Origin: Fibrobacter succinogenes
GTDB taxonomy: Bacteria > Fibrobacterota > Fibrobacteria > Fibrobacterales > Fibrobacteraceae
Direction of reading: 5' to 3'
DNA: 42,150 nt
NCBI GenBank assembly: GCA_902776765.1
Contig: CACYRP010000042.1
Coordinates: 1-42,150, forward strand
The translations under genes and the position numbers were made by a program. Of the stretch, positions 26,438 to 33,180 are shown one piece after another. Position 1 is the first letter of the stretch. Each line of letters begins with the position of its first letter. The notes under the pieces are model-generated. The model saw only the letters and a program-made list of their open reading frames with translations, was not told the DNA's origin and made no database searches.

Positions 26438-27039
26438 TGAAGGCAAAACTCTTGACATCTCTCCTTATGGCACTCACTTTTGCCGTAAGTTCCCATGCAG
26501 AACTCCAAGGTTCCAAGGATTACGAACCAAGTAAAGTGGCAACCTCTGATTGGAGCGCGCTCCTTGGCGTCAGCGGCGGCAATTCCCTGATTGCTCGCGA
26601 CGGCACCATTTTCATGAACCTCCGCGTCGGTGTCGTGTTGAACCCGCACATTAGCCTGGGCGCATACTTTTCCACCATCCTCAGCGACGTGAAAAACCCG
26701 AAGGTCCGCCACCCGCAAATGCTCGACTACCATTCTTACGGCATTTTCGCTGAACCGATCGTTTTCCGCAGCGGACTTTTCTCGATTTCGCTCCCAGTGA
26801 GCATCGGTGGCGGCAGCGTGAACTTTTTGAACAAGGGCGACGAAGACGGTTTCAAGTCTGATGACGCATTCTTTATCTCGGACTTTTCGGCACAGTTCAA
26901 CTTCCGCGTCACAAAACTCCTTGAAGTTTCTGTTGGCGGCGGCTACAGGCTGTTTGCAGGCATCGAAGAAAACAACCTCAAGAACAAGGATTTCCGCACG
27001 CCGTTCGGCGAACTGAGATTCACGTTTAAGGAGTTTTAG
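26437..27039 (+). CDS. Exported envelope protein of unknown function
   Basis: The 200-residue product has a signal peptide (MKAKLLTSLLMALTFAVSSH, cleavage near AELQG). The mature part is rich in alternating hydrophobic beta-strand patterns (GTIFMNLRVGVVLNPHISLG, LFSISLPVSIGGGSVNF, LLEVSVGGGYRLFAG) and ends in Phe (LRFTFKEF), as small outer-membrane beta-barrels do. GGAGGA lies six bases before the ATG, and the start overlaps the YihY stop by one base. The much longer frame back to 26068 only shadows yihY. No specific family is recognised. Confidence 0.75.
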   Translation: MKAKLLTSLLMALTFAVSSHAELQGSKDYEPSKVATSDWSALLGVSGGNSLIARDGTIFMNLRVGVVLNPHISLGAYFSTILSDVKNPKVRHPQMLDYHSYGIFAEPIVFRSGLFSISLPVSIGGGSVNFLNKGDEDGFKSDDAFFISDFSAQFNFRVTKLLEVSVGGGYRLFAGIEENNLKNKDFRTPFGELRFTFKEF

Positions 27040-27072
27040 GAGTTAGGTTTTAGGGGTTAGGGAGAAAGCAAA
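27038..27072. repeat. Heptad array overlapping a stop codon
   Basis: AGGAGTT begins inside the stop codon of the upstream gene (27037-27039). AGGTTTT, AGGGGTT and AGGGAGA follow at exact 7-base steps. The stretch 27073-27129 after it shows nothing recognisable. Confidence 0.7.
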
Positions 27073-27129
27073 GGGGACCGTATCTACAATTGGTACCGCA
27101 CACGAGATTAAAGAATCTAATGAAATTAG

Positions 27130-27170
27130 AACGGCCCAGCAGTGAATGAACTGCACGGGCCGTTTTTTTT
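27130..27170 (+). terminator. Intrinsic terminator
   Basis: The stem AACGGCCC / GGGCCGTT (27130-27137 and 27157-27164), with an inner GCAGT/ACTGC pair, is followed by a run of T residues to 27170. It ends the yihY operon. Confidence 0.9.
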
Positions 27171-27227
27171 GTTTTCTTCATTGTCAAGCTAGGCTATTTA
27201 CTAGCTTTTTCAAAAAGAGAATGTATA

Positions 27228-27274
27228 GCAAACAGTTGATTGCAAAATCGTTTATTTTGCCAACAGCTGTTTGC
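27228..27274. promoter_or_regulatory. Imperfect inverted repeat, candidate toxin-antitoxin operator
   Basis: Two 21-base arms (27228-27248 and 27254-27274) around a 5-base loop match in their outer GCAAACAG/CTGTTTGC and inner GCAAAAT/ATTTTGC parts, with mismatches in the middle. It lies about 80 bases upstream of the first antitoxin start, where autorepressor sites are usual. The function is inferred. Confidence 0.45.
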
Positions 27275-27352
27275 AAAATTTTGAGCATTTCCGTTTTTCG
27301 AGATTTCCGTTTGTAGATTTATCTCAAATTCAAAAAGGAGGTCTAAAAGAAC

Positions 27353-27655
27353 ATGCCTAGTAGCACAAATACACCCTCTCTCGAAAAAAAATGTATTTTA
27401 ATGAAGTCGATATTTCCGGAGGCTTTTATGACATATTCTGAAATTGAAGAAAAAATCAGAAAAGTGCCAGAGGAATATCTTGCCATCATCGACGCATTTA
27501 TCGACGGACTGATGATTCAGCATCAAATGAAAAAAAGTCCCTCCGATGAATTAACCGCCGCCATCAAAGAAAGCGAAGCCATGCTCAACGATCCGAACAC
27601 CCAAAAGTTCGATTCTGTCGATGCTCTATTTGCAGATCTTGATGCGGAGGAATAG
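27353..27655 (+). CDS. Putative antitoxin of a YafQ-type pair
   Basis: A small acidic protein directly upstream of the toxin, with no gap. Two starts are possible. ATG 27353 (100 residues) has GGAGG eleven bases upstream; ATG 27428 (75 residues, MTYSEIEEKIRKVPEEYLA) has GGAGG with an ideal five-base spacer. The shorter form is more likely, because the first 25 residues look unlike the rest. The helical start resembles DUF2281/VapB-like antitoxins, and the acidic end (DSVDALFADLDAEE) would wrap the toxin. It would neutralise the YafQ-like RNase and probably repress the operon through the upstream inverted repeat. Confidence 0.7.
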   Translation: MPSSTNTPSLEKKCILMKSIFPEAFMTYSEIEEKIRKVPEEYLAIIDAFIDGLMIQHQMKKSPSDELTAAIKESEAMLNDPNTQKFDSVDALFADLDAEE

Positions 27656-27931
27656 ATGGCATATCAAATTGAATATACCTCCCGATTCAAGAAAGAATAC
27701 AAACTAGCAAAAAAGAGGGGACGAGACATAAACTTGTTGCGAGCAGTCATTGAGATTCTCGCAAAAGGAGAACCCCTCCCTGAAAAACACAAAGATCATC
27801 CACTAGTATCAAACTGGAGCGGATACCGCGAATGTCATATTCAAAGCGATTGGTTACTGATTTACAAATATAAAGACGATGAACTCATTTTGAGTTTAAC
27901 AGCAACAGGCACACATAGCGATTTATTCTAA
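27656..27931 (+). CDS. YafQ-family mRNA interferase toxin
   Basis: A 91-residue RelE-superfamily ribosome-dependent endoribonuclease. The family signature is clear: WSGYRECHIQSDWLLIYKY and the terminal TATGTHSDLF. Catalytic residues known in E. coli YafQ have counterparts at His48, His61, Asp65, His87 and Phe91, so it should be active. Its ATG follows the antitoxin TAG without a gap, and GGAGG sits five bases upstream inside the antitoxin gene. The pair lies between terminators on both sides, a compact cassette typical of horizontally moving toxin-antitoxin loci. Confidence 0.93.
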   Translation: MAYQIEYTSRFKKEYKLAKKRGRDINLLRAVIEILAKGEPLPEKHKDHPLVSNWSGYRECHIQSDWLLIYKYKDDELILSLTATGTHSDLF

Positions 27932-27940
27932 AACGATTTA

Positions 27941-27964
27941 GGACAGCCCAAAGCTGTCCGTTTT
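27941..27964 (+). terminator. Intrinsic terminator after the toxin gene
   Basis: The stem GGACAGC / GCTGTCC (27941-27947 and 27953-27959) is followed by GTTTT. A second small hairpin GGACTCC-TGC-GGAGTCC lies at 27971-27987, next to the end of the convergent FISUMP gene. Confidence 0.7.
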
Positions 27965-27994
27965 CCTAGTGGACTCCTGCGGAGTCCCTCGCTG

Positions 27995-28744
27995 TTAATC
28001 CTTCAAGCAACGAACACTAAACCCGAGGAACTTGTAGTTGCCGTTCAGGAATGCATTGTCATCGTTGCCGTTCAAGGACATGCTGATTGCGCGGTTGTTA
28101 TCTTTCTCAGTAGAACTCCAGAAGTACGTTTTGGAACCCTCGAGGTCGTAATCTCCACGGACGAACCTGTAGCCAGCTGACAACGCCGAGAAGCCGAAAT
28201 CATCCGTGCCATTACCATTCCAACTAGATGTGGACTTGAGCACCTTGCCCGCGGTCGATACTCCACCGACTGCAATAAGCATTGTTTCCCACTCGGTATT
28301 ACTCGGCAGGTGCCAGCCCTTGGGGCATACACCGCGAACAGGGTCCGTTGGCGAACAACTTGTAAGATCACCACAGTCTTTGCCGTTTGTACTCCATGCG
28401 CCCACGCTATCCATGGCTGCGCTCCACAGGTAAAGCCGTCCATATTTTTCGCAATTCTCAGCAGAACTCTCATAGCAGAAACTGTTTGCCGCTTTGTAGT
28501 TCAGGTTCTGAGCCATCCATGTTTGCGAGCCGATTGTCACCGTCTTGTACGTCTGACCATCGCGAGAGTCGGTGAGATTCTCGGTCGAGCCAAGAATGAC
28601 GACACTGCTAGAGGATGTCATCTTGACACTGCTGCTAGATTTAGACGATTTTTCATCATCATTCGAATTGTTCGCTGAAGTTGACGAATCGTTGTCGCAA
28701 GCAATAAGAAATAACGCTAGCAAAATAGGAATAAGCAATTTCAT
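27995..28744 (-). CDS. FISUMP domain lipoprotein
   Basis: The 249-residue product has a lipoprotein signal MKLLIPILLALFLIACDND (Cys 16), a Ser/Asn-rich linker, and a C-terminal FISUMP domain (TIGR02145) from about residue 58. The domain is shown by DGQTYKTVTIGSQTWMAQNL, CPKGWHLPSNTEWETML, DFGFSALSAGYRF, YFWSSTE and GFSVRCLKD. This family is greatly expanded in Fibrobacter; the fold is C-type-lectin-like, but the role is unknown, perhaps surface adhesion. AAAGG lies eight bases before the ATG. An inverted repeat and a TATATT hexamer lie upstream (28768-28797). Confidence 0.9.
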   Translation of the reverse strand: MKLLIPILLALFLIACDNDSSTSANNSNDDEKSSKSSSSVKMTSSSSVVILGSTENLTDSRDGQTYKTVTIGSQTWMAQNLNYKAANSFCYESSAENCEKYGRLYLWSAAMDSVGAWSTNGKDCGDLTSCSPTDPVRGVCPKGWHLPSNTEWETMLIAVGGVSTAGKVLKSTSSWNGNGTDDFGFSALSAGYRFVRGDYDLEGSKTYFWSSTEKDNNRAISMSLNGNDDNAFLNGNYKFLGFSVRCLKD

Positions 28745-28767
28745 AACATACGCCTTTCAATAAACAT

Positions 28768-28797
28768 TTTAGAATAATTTTCTTTATTCTAAATATA
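28768..28797 (-). promoter_or_regulatory. Perfect inverted repeat over a -10-like box
   Basis: TTTAGAATAA (28768-28777) and TTATTCTAAA (28784-28793) form a perfect 10-bp inverted repeat with a 6-base centre. A minus-strand TATATT (28792-28797) overlaps one arm. It may be an operator or a 5'-leader hairpin of the FISUMP gene. Confidence 0.45.
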
Positions 28798-28862
28798 GCA
28801 TTTTCACACTCACGAACCTCTAAAATTTGCTTTGGGCGACCATATTAGTTATCTTTTAAACG

Positions 28863-31346
28863 ATGCTTGATTACATTTCGATTCGCGGTTGCAGACTCCA
28901 TAATTTAAAAAATGTCAACGCCCAGTTTCCGCTGGGTAAGATTACGGTTGTATGCGGTCCGTCCGGTTGCGGCAAGTCAACGCTCGTGATGGACACGCTC
29001 CACGGAGAATCTAAGCGTCGCTATCTTGAAACGCTTTCGCCGTTTGCAGCAGATATGCTCGGAGGCAAGCGCAGCATTCCGCTCGACAGCGCCGAAGGAT
29101 TGCCCGCCAGTTTGGCGATTTCTGCTACACGAGGGGAAGCTCCCGCCAAGGCTTACGCACTTTCAATTGCCGAATGCGATAACGCATTGCGTACATTGTT
29201 TGCAGCGTTCGCAAAGCCCGCCTGCCCGATTTGCGGAGCTCCGATGGTGAGCCAAAGCCGCGAAGAAATCATCCGCATTATCGCAGGGAAACCCGTTGGG
29301 ACAAAGCTACAGTTTTTAGCAAAAATTGATCCGTGCGGTCACACGCTCGATAAACTGTCGGCGGTGTTTTTGGCACAAGGTTTTACGCGAGCGTTGGCCG
29401 ATGGCACGATGTATTCGCTAGCAGACTTGCTTCCCGGCGAAAAAGTCCTGACGCCCAAAGAATTCTACATCATCGTTGATAGAATTATTGTCCGTGAAAA
29501 CACGCGCACAAGAATCGCCGAAGCCGTTGACGGAACGCTAAAGCTTACACATTCTGCGATTACGCTCGACATTGTGGGCGAACGCAAGTTCTACAGCACA
29601 AAACCGTGCTGCCCGAATGTTAGTGACGAACAGCACAAGGTCAGCGAAGTTTGCGAGATGGTCGCCAGCCTAGACGCGCGAGCCTTTTCACCTTACAACC
29701 GCACAAGCGTCTGCGAATACTGCGACGGAACAGGAATCGTTCAGGAAAGTTCCGATAAAGATGTTTCCGCAATAAAGGATAAAGTCAACGCAAAAGGGAA
29801 CGAGAAAAGCAGCCGCAAAGGTCGCACCGAATCCGATGTTGAAAGCGACGAGGACGAAAACGCTGAATGCCCGCATTGCCACGGTCTCCGCCTCCAGAAA
29901 ACATATTTAAATGCCACCATTGACGACGTGAGTTACAAGCAAATTCTCACAACTGAATTTACGGAATTGCCGAAACTTTTGCACCAAATTTTCGACGGTA
30001 AAATCGGGCAAAATTTAAAGGCGACATTCAATTCGCTTCTCGACCGCATCGAGGCGATTAACGATTTGGGCATTGGCTACCTCACGCCAGGGCGCGCGGG
30101 GCAAACGCTTTCGGGCGGCGAATTGCAAAGGCTCAAGCTCGCAAGCCTCAGCACCGGGCACTTGAACGGGCTTTTGATTGCGCTTGACGAACCTGCCAGC
30201 GGGTTGCATTCTTCGGATGTTGCAGCACTTTGGAAAGTCCTGGAGAAAATCCGCAAACGCGGTAACACGCTTGTGCTCATTGAACACAATCCGCAAATCA
30301 TCAAGCGAGCCGACTACATCATTGAAATGGGGCCAGGCGCAGGCGAAAAAGGCGGCAAGATTCTGTTCCAAGGTGCACGAGATGAAGTGTTGGAGAATCC
30401 GGAATCACCGACGGGAAAGTGGATTAGGGAAGTAGGAAGTCGGAAGTCGGAAGTAGGAAGTAATTTAAAAAGTCTTTCTCGCGAAATTGTTGATGACAAT
30501 TCCAAAGTAATCGTCATCGACAACTTCGCGAAATTCGACATGGCCCCCGTGAGCGCCACGATTCCGCTCAACAAATTCAGCGTGATCACAGGCCCAAGCG
30601 GCAGCGGCAAATCGACACTCCTTTTTGAAAACATCGCGAAGCGCGCCAAAGCTGAGGAATTCAAATCACTCGGCATCGACGCACTTTCCATTCTCACGAC
30701 CGGAGATTTTCACGGAAGCAGACGCAGCACAGTTTCAAGTGCCATCGGTCTCACTACACTGCTCCGCGACCTTTTCGCAAAACTCCCCGAAAGCAAAGTG
30801 CGCGGCTACACGGCATCCAAATTCACGACGCACGCCCCCGGCGGCCGCTGCGAAAACTGCAAAGGCGAAGGCGTCATTTACGACCCGCTCGGCTACGAAG
30901 AATCCGAATGCCCGGTTTGCCTCGGCAAGCGATTCCGTGACGAAATCCTCGAAGTCCGCTTCAAGTCGCTCTCCATTGCAGACATCTTGGACATGGAAAT
31001 CGGCAGTGCATACAAGCTATTTACCAACATGAAGCCGTTCGCCGAAAAGCTCAAACCCCTCGTGGACACAGGCCTCGACTACCTCAAACTCGGACAAACA
31101 ACAGCGCACCTCTCCGGTGGCGAACGCGCAAGACTCCGCTTATCCATTACGCTAGCCCGTGCAAAAGCCCCGAATACATTGTTCCTCTTTGACGAACCCG
31201 CCCGCGGTCTACATCAAAAAGACATCCAACAATTGCTCGGACTCATCCACGGACTTTGCAATGCAGGCCACACCGTCATCGCCATTGAACATGCCCAAGA
31301 CTTTGTGAACGCCGCGGATTACGTGGTGGAACTGAAGCGGAAATAA
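28863..31346 (+). CDS. UvrA-like ABC ATPase, short form
   Basis: The 827-residue protein has two UvrA-type ATPase halves: Walker A VVCGPSGCGKST (near 32) and ITGPSGSGKST (near 577); signatures LSGGELQRLKLAS and LSGGERARLRLS; Walker B regions ALDEPASGLH and LFDEPARGLH. Zinc pairs CEYCDG/CPHCHG and CENCKG/CPVCLG are present. UvrA is usually about 940 residues. Here the ~145-residue insertion between the first zinc pairs is replaced by ~55 charged residues (KGNEKSSRKGRTESDVESDE), and the UvrB-binding region lacks the usual RGRKGE loop. It is therefore probably a paralogue involved in damage or drug tolerance rather than housekeeping UvrA. The linker between the halves contains a heptad repeat (30431-30465). 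Confidence 0.88.
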   Translation: MLDYISIRGCRLHNLKNVNAQFPLGKITVVCGPSGCGKSTLVMDTLHGESKRRYLETLSPFAADMLGGKRSIPLDSAEGLPASLAISATRGEAPAKAYALSIAECDNALRTLFAAFAKPACPICGAPMVSQSREEIIRIIAGKPVGTKLQFLAKIDPCGHTLDKLSAVFLAQGFTRALADGTMYSLADLLPGEKVLTPKEFYIIVDRIIVRENTRTRIAEAVDGTLKLTHSAITLDIVGERKFYSTKPCCPNVSDEQHKVSEVCEMVASLDARAFSPYNRTSVCEYCDGTGIVQESSDKDVSAIKDKVNAKGNEKSSRKGRTESDVESDEDENAECPHCHGLRLQKTYLNATIDDVSYKQILTTEFTELPKLLHQIFDGKIGQNLKATFNSLLDRIEAINDLGIGYLTPGRAGQTLSGGELQRLKLASLSTGHLNGLLIALDEPASGLHSSDVAALWKVLEKIRKRGNTLVLIEHNPQIIKRADYIIEMGPGAGEKGGKILFQGARDEVLENPESPTGKWIREVGSRKSEVGSNLKSLSREIVDDNSKVIVIDNFAKFDMAPVSATIPLNKFSVITGPSGSGKSTLLFENIAKRAKAEEFKSLGIDALSILTTGDFHGSRRSTVSSAIGLTTLLRDLFAKLPESKVRGYTASKFTTHAPGGRCENCKGEGVIYDPLGYEESECPVCLGKRFRDEILEVRFKSLSIADILDMEIGSAYKLFTNMKPFAEKLKPLVDTGLDYLKLGQTTAHLSGGERARLRLSITLARAKAPNTLFLFDEPARGLHQKDIQQLLGLIHGLCNAGHTVIAIEHAQDFVNAADYVVELKRK
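30431..30465. repeat. Heptad array inside coding sequence
   Basis: AGTAGGA, AGTCGGA (30438), AGTCGGA (30445), AGTAGGA (30452) and AGTAATT follow at exact 7-base steps. They encode the linker EVGSRKSEVGSN of the UvrA-like protein. The same unit type is intergenic elsewhere in the window. Confidence 0.85.
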
Positions 31347-31383
31347 TATTACGAACATTCGCAGGTACTGGGAAAACACTATC

Positions 31384-32586
31384 ATGAAAAAGTTTGCACT
31401 CTCAATTCTAGCATTCGCAGCATTCTGCTCTGCATACGCAGCACCGCTATTTATCGGCTATTACCCTGATTGGGGGAAATGGCACAAGCCCGCCTACACT
31501 GTAGATAAAGTTCCGTACAACAAATTAACGCATGTGCTGTGGAGTTTCATCACGCCTAACACGGATGGTTCATTGCGCGGAGATGCCGCAGAAGACCCCA
31601 GCGCACTCGATGAAATGGTAACACTCGCCCACGCCGCAGGCACAAAGGTCATCGTCTCGCTTGGCGGTGGCGGACAAAGCGAAAATTTTGTACCCGTTGC
31701 CTCAAACGATGCGCTCCGCCAAAAATTCATTGCCAATCTCGTAAAATACGTCGCCGACCACAACCTCGACGGTCTCGACATGGACTGGGAATGGGAATAC
31801 AGCCCCGTACCCGCAACGGACACAATCGCTTACAACAAATTACTCACAGAGCTCCGCAAAGCGCTCCCCAAAGACAAAAGCCTTTCTGCCGCACTCCCCT
31901 GCTCACCCTATTACGGCAAATATTTCACCGCCGAAGTCCTCGTGAAAAATTTGGACTGGCTCGGCTTTATGACTTACGATATCACCGGCGACTGGGACGA
32001 TAAAGCCATGTTCGATTCGCCGCTCTACCCACACGATGGTTACACCACTTGGTCGTGGCAAGAGACATTTGAATACTGGAGCAAGCGCGGCGTTCCTGCC
32101 GATAAGATGGTCTTTGGAATTCCGTCATTCGGCTTTGAATTTGAAGGTGCGATCGGCCCGGGCAGCAATTTTAACAAGGGAAAGACGAAATCCCTCAGTT
32201 ACGCACAAATTATCAAAAATACCCATTGGGAAATCTACTTTGATAGCGTTTCCGTAGAGCCGTACGCCGTATCAGAAAACAGCTACACCACATACGAAGA
32301 CCCGCACTCCGCCGCCATCAAAACACGCTGGGTTAAAAAGAACGGCTACGCCGGCGTCATGGTCTGGGAAGTTTCGCACGACTACATCGAAGGCGTCGGA
32401 AATCCGATTCTCGACAGTATCGCCATTGTGCTACAGGACGGTTCTACAAGTATTGCACCGCACAGAGCTCACATCCATTCCTCGCCACGAATGCAAAAAG
32501 CGCAAATCAGGCATGTGGACGCCCTCGGCAAAGCCGCCGAAGATTCACGAACCATGAAAACGCGTTTTCGCATGGAAAAGCCGTAA
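31384..32586 (+). CDS. GH18 chitinase-like glycoside hydrolase
   Basis: The 400-residue secreted enzyme has a signal peptide ending near YAA-PLF. The GH18 barrel shows IGYYPDWGKW (strand 1), KVIVSLGGGG (strand 3 SxGG), the catalytic DGLDMDWEWE with Glu about 136, GFMTYDITG (MxYD) and GVMVWEVSHD (terminal Trp), so it should be active on chitin or related N-acetylglucosamine polymers. The tail (VDALGKAAEDSRTMKTRF) resembles the end of the CE12 esterase at 18853 but lacks the final hydrophobic strand, perhaps a degenerate sorting signal. No clear Shine-Dalgarno is visible. A terminator at 32586-32625 follows. Confidence 0.9.
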   Translation: MKKFALSILAFAAFCSAYAAPLFIGYYPDWGKWHKPAYTVDKVPYNKLTHVLWSFITPNTDGSLRGDAAEDPSALDEMVTLAHAAGTKVIVSLGGGGQSENFVPVASNDALRQKFIANLVKYVADHNLDGLDMDWEWEYSPVPATDTIAYNKLLTELRKALPKDKSLSAALPCSPYYGKYFTAEVLVKNLDWLGFMTYDITGDWDDKAMFDSPLYPHDGYTTWSWQETFEYWSKRGVPADKMVFGIPSFGFEFEGAIGPGSNFNKGKTKSLSYAQIIKNTHWEIYFDSVSVEPYAVSENSYTTYEDPHSAAIKTRWVKKNGYAGVMVWEVSHDYIEGVGNPILDSIAIVLQDGSTSIAPHRAHIHSSPRMQKAQIRHVDALGKAAEDSRTMKTRFRMEKP

Positions 32587-32625
32587 AAAGAGAAATTCAT
32601 CCCCTTGCCAAGGATTTTCTCTTTT
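32586..32625 (+). terminator. Intrinsic terminator nested in the zur promoter
   Basis: The stem AAAAGAGAA / TTCTCTTTT (32586-32594 and 32617-32625), with inner CCTT/AAGG pairs, ends the GH18 transcript. The -35 box of the next promoter lies in its upper part. Confidence 0.7.
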
Positions 32626-32633
32626 ATTATAAT
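32605..32633 (+). promoter_or_regulatory. Sigma-70-type promoter of the Zur/Fur gene
   Basis: TTGCCA (32605-32610), a 17-base spacer and TATAAT (32628-32633) form a near-consensus promoter. The expected start of transcription falls about 32640, inside the palindrome that follows and 25 bases before the ATG. Confidence 0.8.
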
Positions 32634-32650
32634 TTGATAATGGTTATCAA
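32634..32650. promoter_or_regulatory. Candidate Zur/Fur operator
   Basis: TTGATAA-TGG-TTATCAA is a perfect 7-3-7 palindrome directly abutting the -10 box. Its GATAAT/TTATC half-sites resemble Fur-superfamily boxes, so binding by the product of the next gene would block its own transcription. Confidence 0.7.
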
Positions 32651-32664
32651 TTTTAGAGATTAGC

Positions 32665-33090
32665 ATGGGAAAAACGAACTATAAAACCAAGCAGCAGGAA
32701 TTACTCCTTTCTTGCTTCAAAGCTCTGCAGAACCGCCATTTTACTGCAGAAGATGTGTCGGCTTATTTCCAGAAACAGAACATTTCTATCGGAATCGCAA
32801 CGATTTATCGCCAGATTGAAAAATTTGTGGCGCAAGGCGTTGTCCAGAAATATTTCCTTGGCGAACAGAATGCCGCCTGTTTTGAATACCTCGGCGACCA
32901 TTGCCACAAAGAAGTTTCCCATTTTCACTTGAAGTGCGAGAAATGCGGCACACTGATTCATCTTGAATGCCACGACCTTGAAAAGCTGAGTTCGCACCTG
33001 ATGGCGGAACACGGTTTTTCGCTTGATCCCTTCCGCACTGTTTTTTACGGACTTTGCCAAAATTGCAGCCAAGCCACCAATAGCATTTAA
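32665..33090 (+). CDS. zur: Fur-family metalloregulator, probably Zur
   Basis: The 141-residue protein has the Fur winged-helix N-terminus (RHFTAEDVSAYFQKQNISIG, ATIYRQIEKFVAQGVV) and a metal-binding dimerisation half with HCHKEVSHFHLKCEKCG. The structural zinc pairs are Cys91/Cys94 and Cys131/Cys134. Fur paralogues are hard to separate by motif alone. The zinc-type assignment rests on the COG0523 metallochaperone gene next door, a common Zur target, so Zur is likely but not certain. The promoter at 32605-32633 and palindrome at 32634-32650 suggest tight autoregulation. A 9-bp stem hairpin follows the gene. Confidence 0.8.
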   Translation: MGKTNYKTKQQELLLSCFKALQNRHFTAEDVSAYFQKQNISIGIATIYRQIEKFVAQGVVQKYFLGEQNAACFEYLGDHCHKEVSHFHLKCEKCGTLIHLECHDLEKLSSHLMAEHGFSLDPFRTVFYGLCQNCSQATNSI

Positions 33091-33127
33091 CAAATAGTCT
33101 TTCACATCTAAAAATTTACTAAGACAT

Positions 33128-33149
33128 AATCCTCGTATTCACGAGGATT
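33128..33149 (+). terminator. Hairpin between zur and the COG0523 gene
   Basis: A perfect 9-bp stem AATCCTCGT / ACGAGGATT with the 4-base loop ATTC is followed by TGTAAAGTTTTT. It could be a partial terminator that lowers readthrough into the next gene, or an attenuator; no separate promoter for the downstream gene is obvious. Confidence 0.5.
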
Positions 33150-33180
33150 TGTAAAGTTTTTACACAAACAAAGGATTCTT

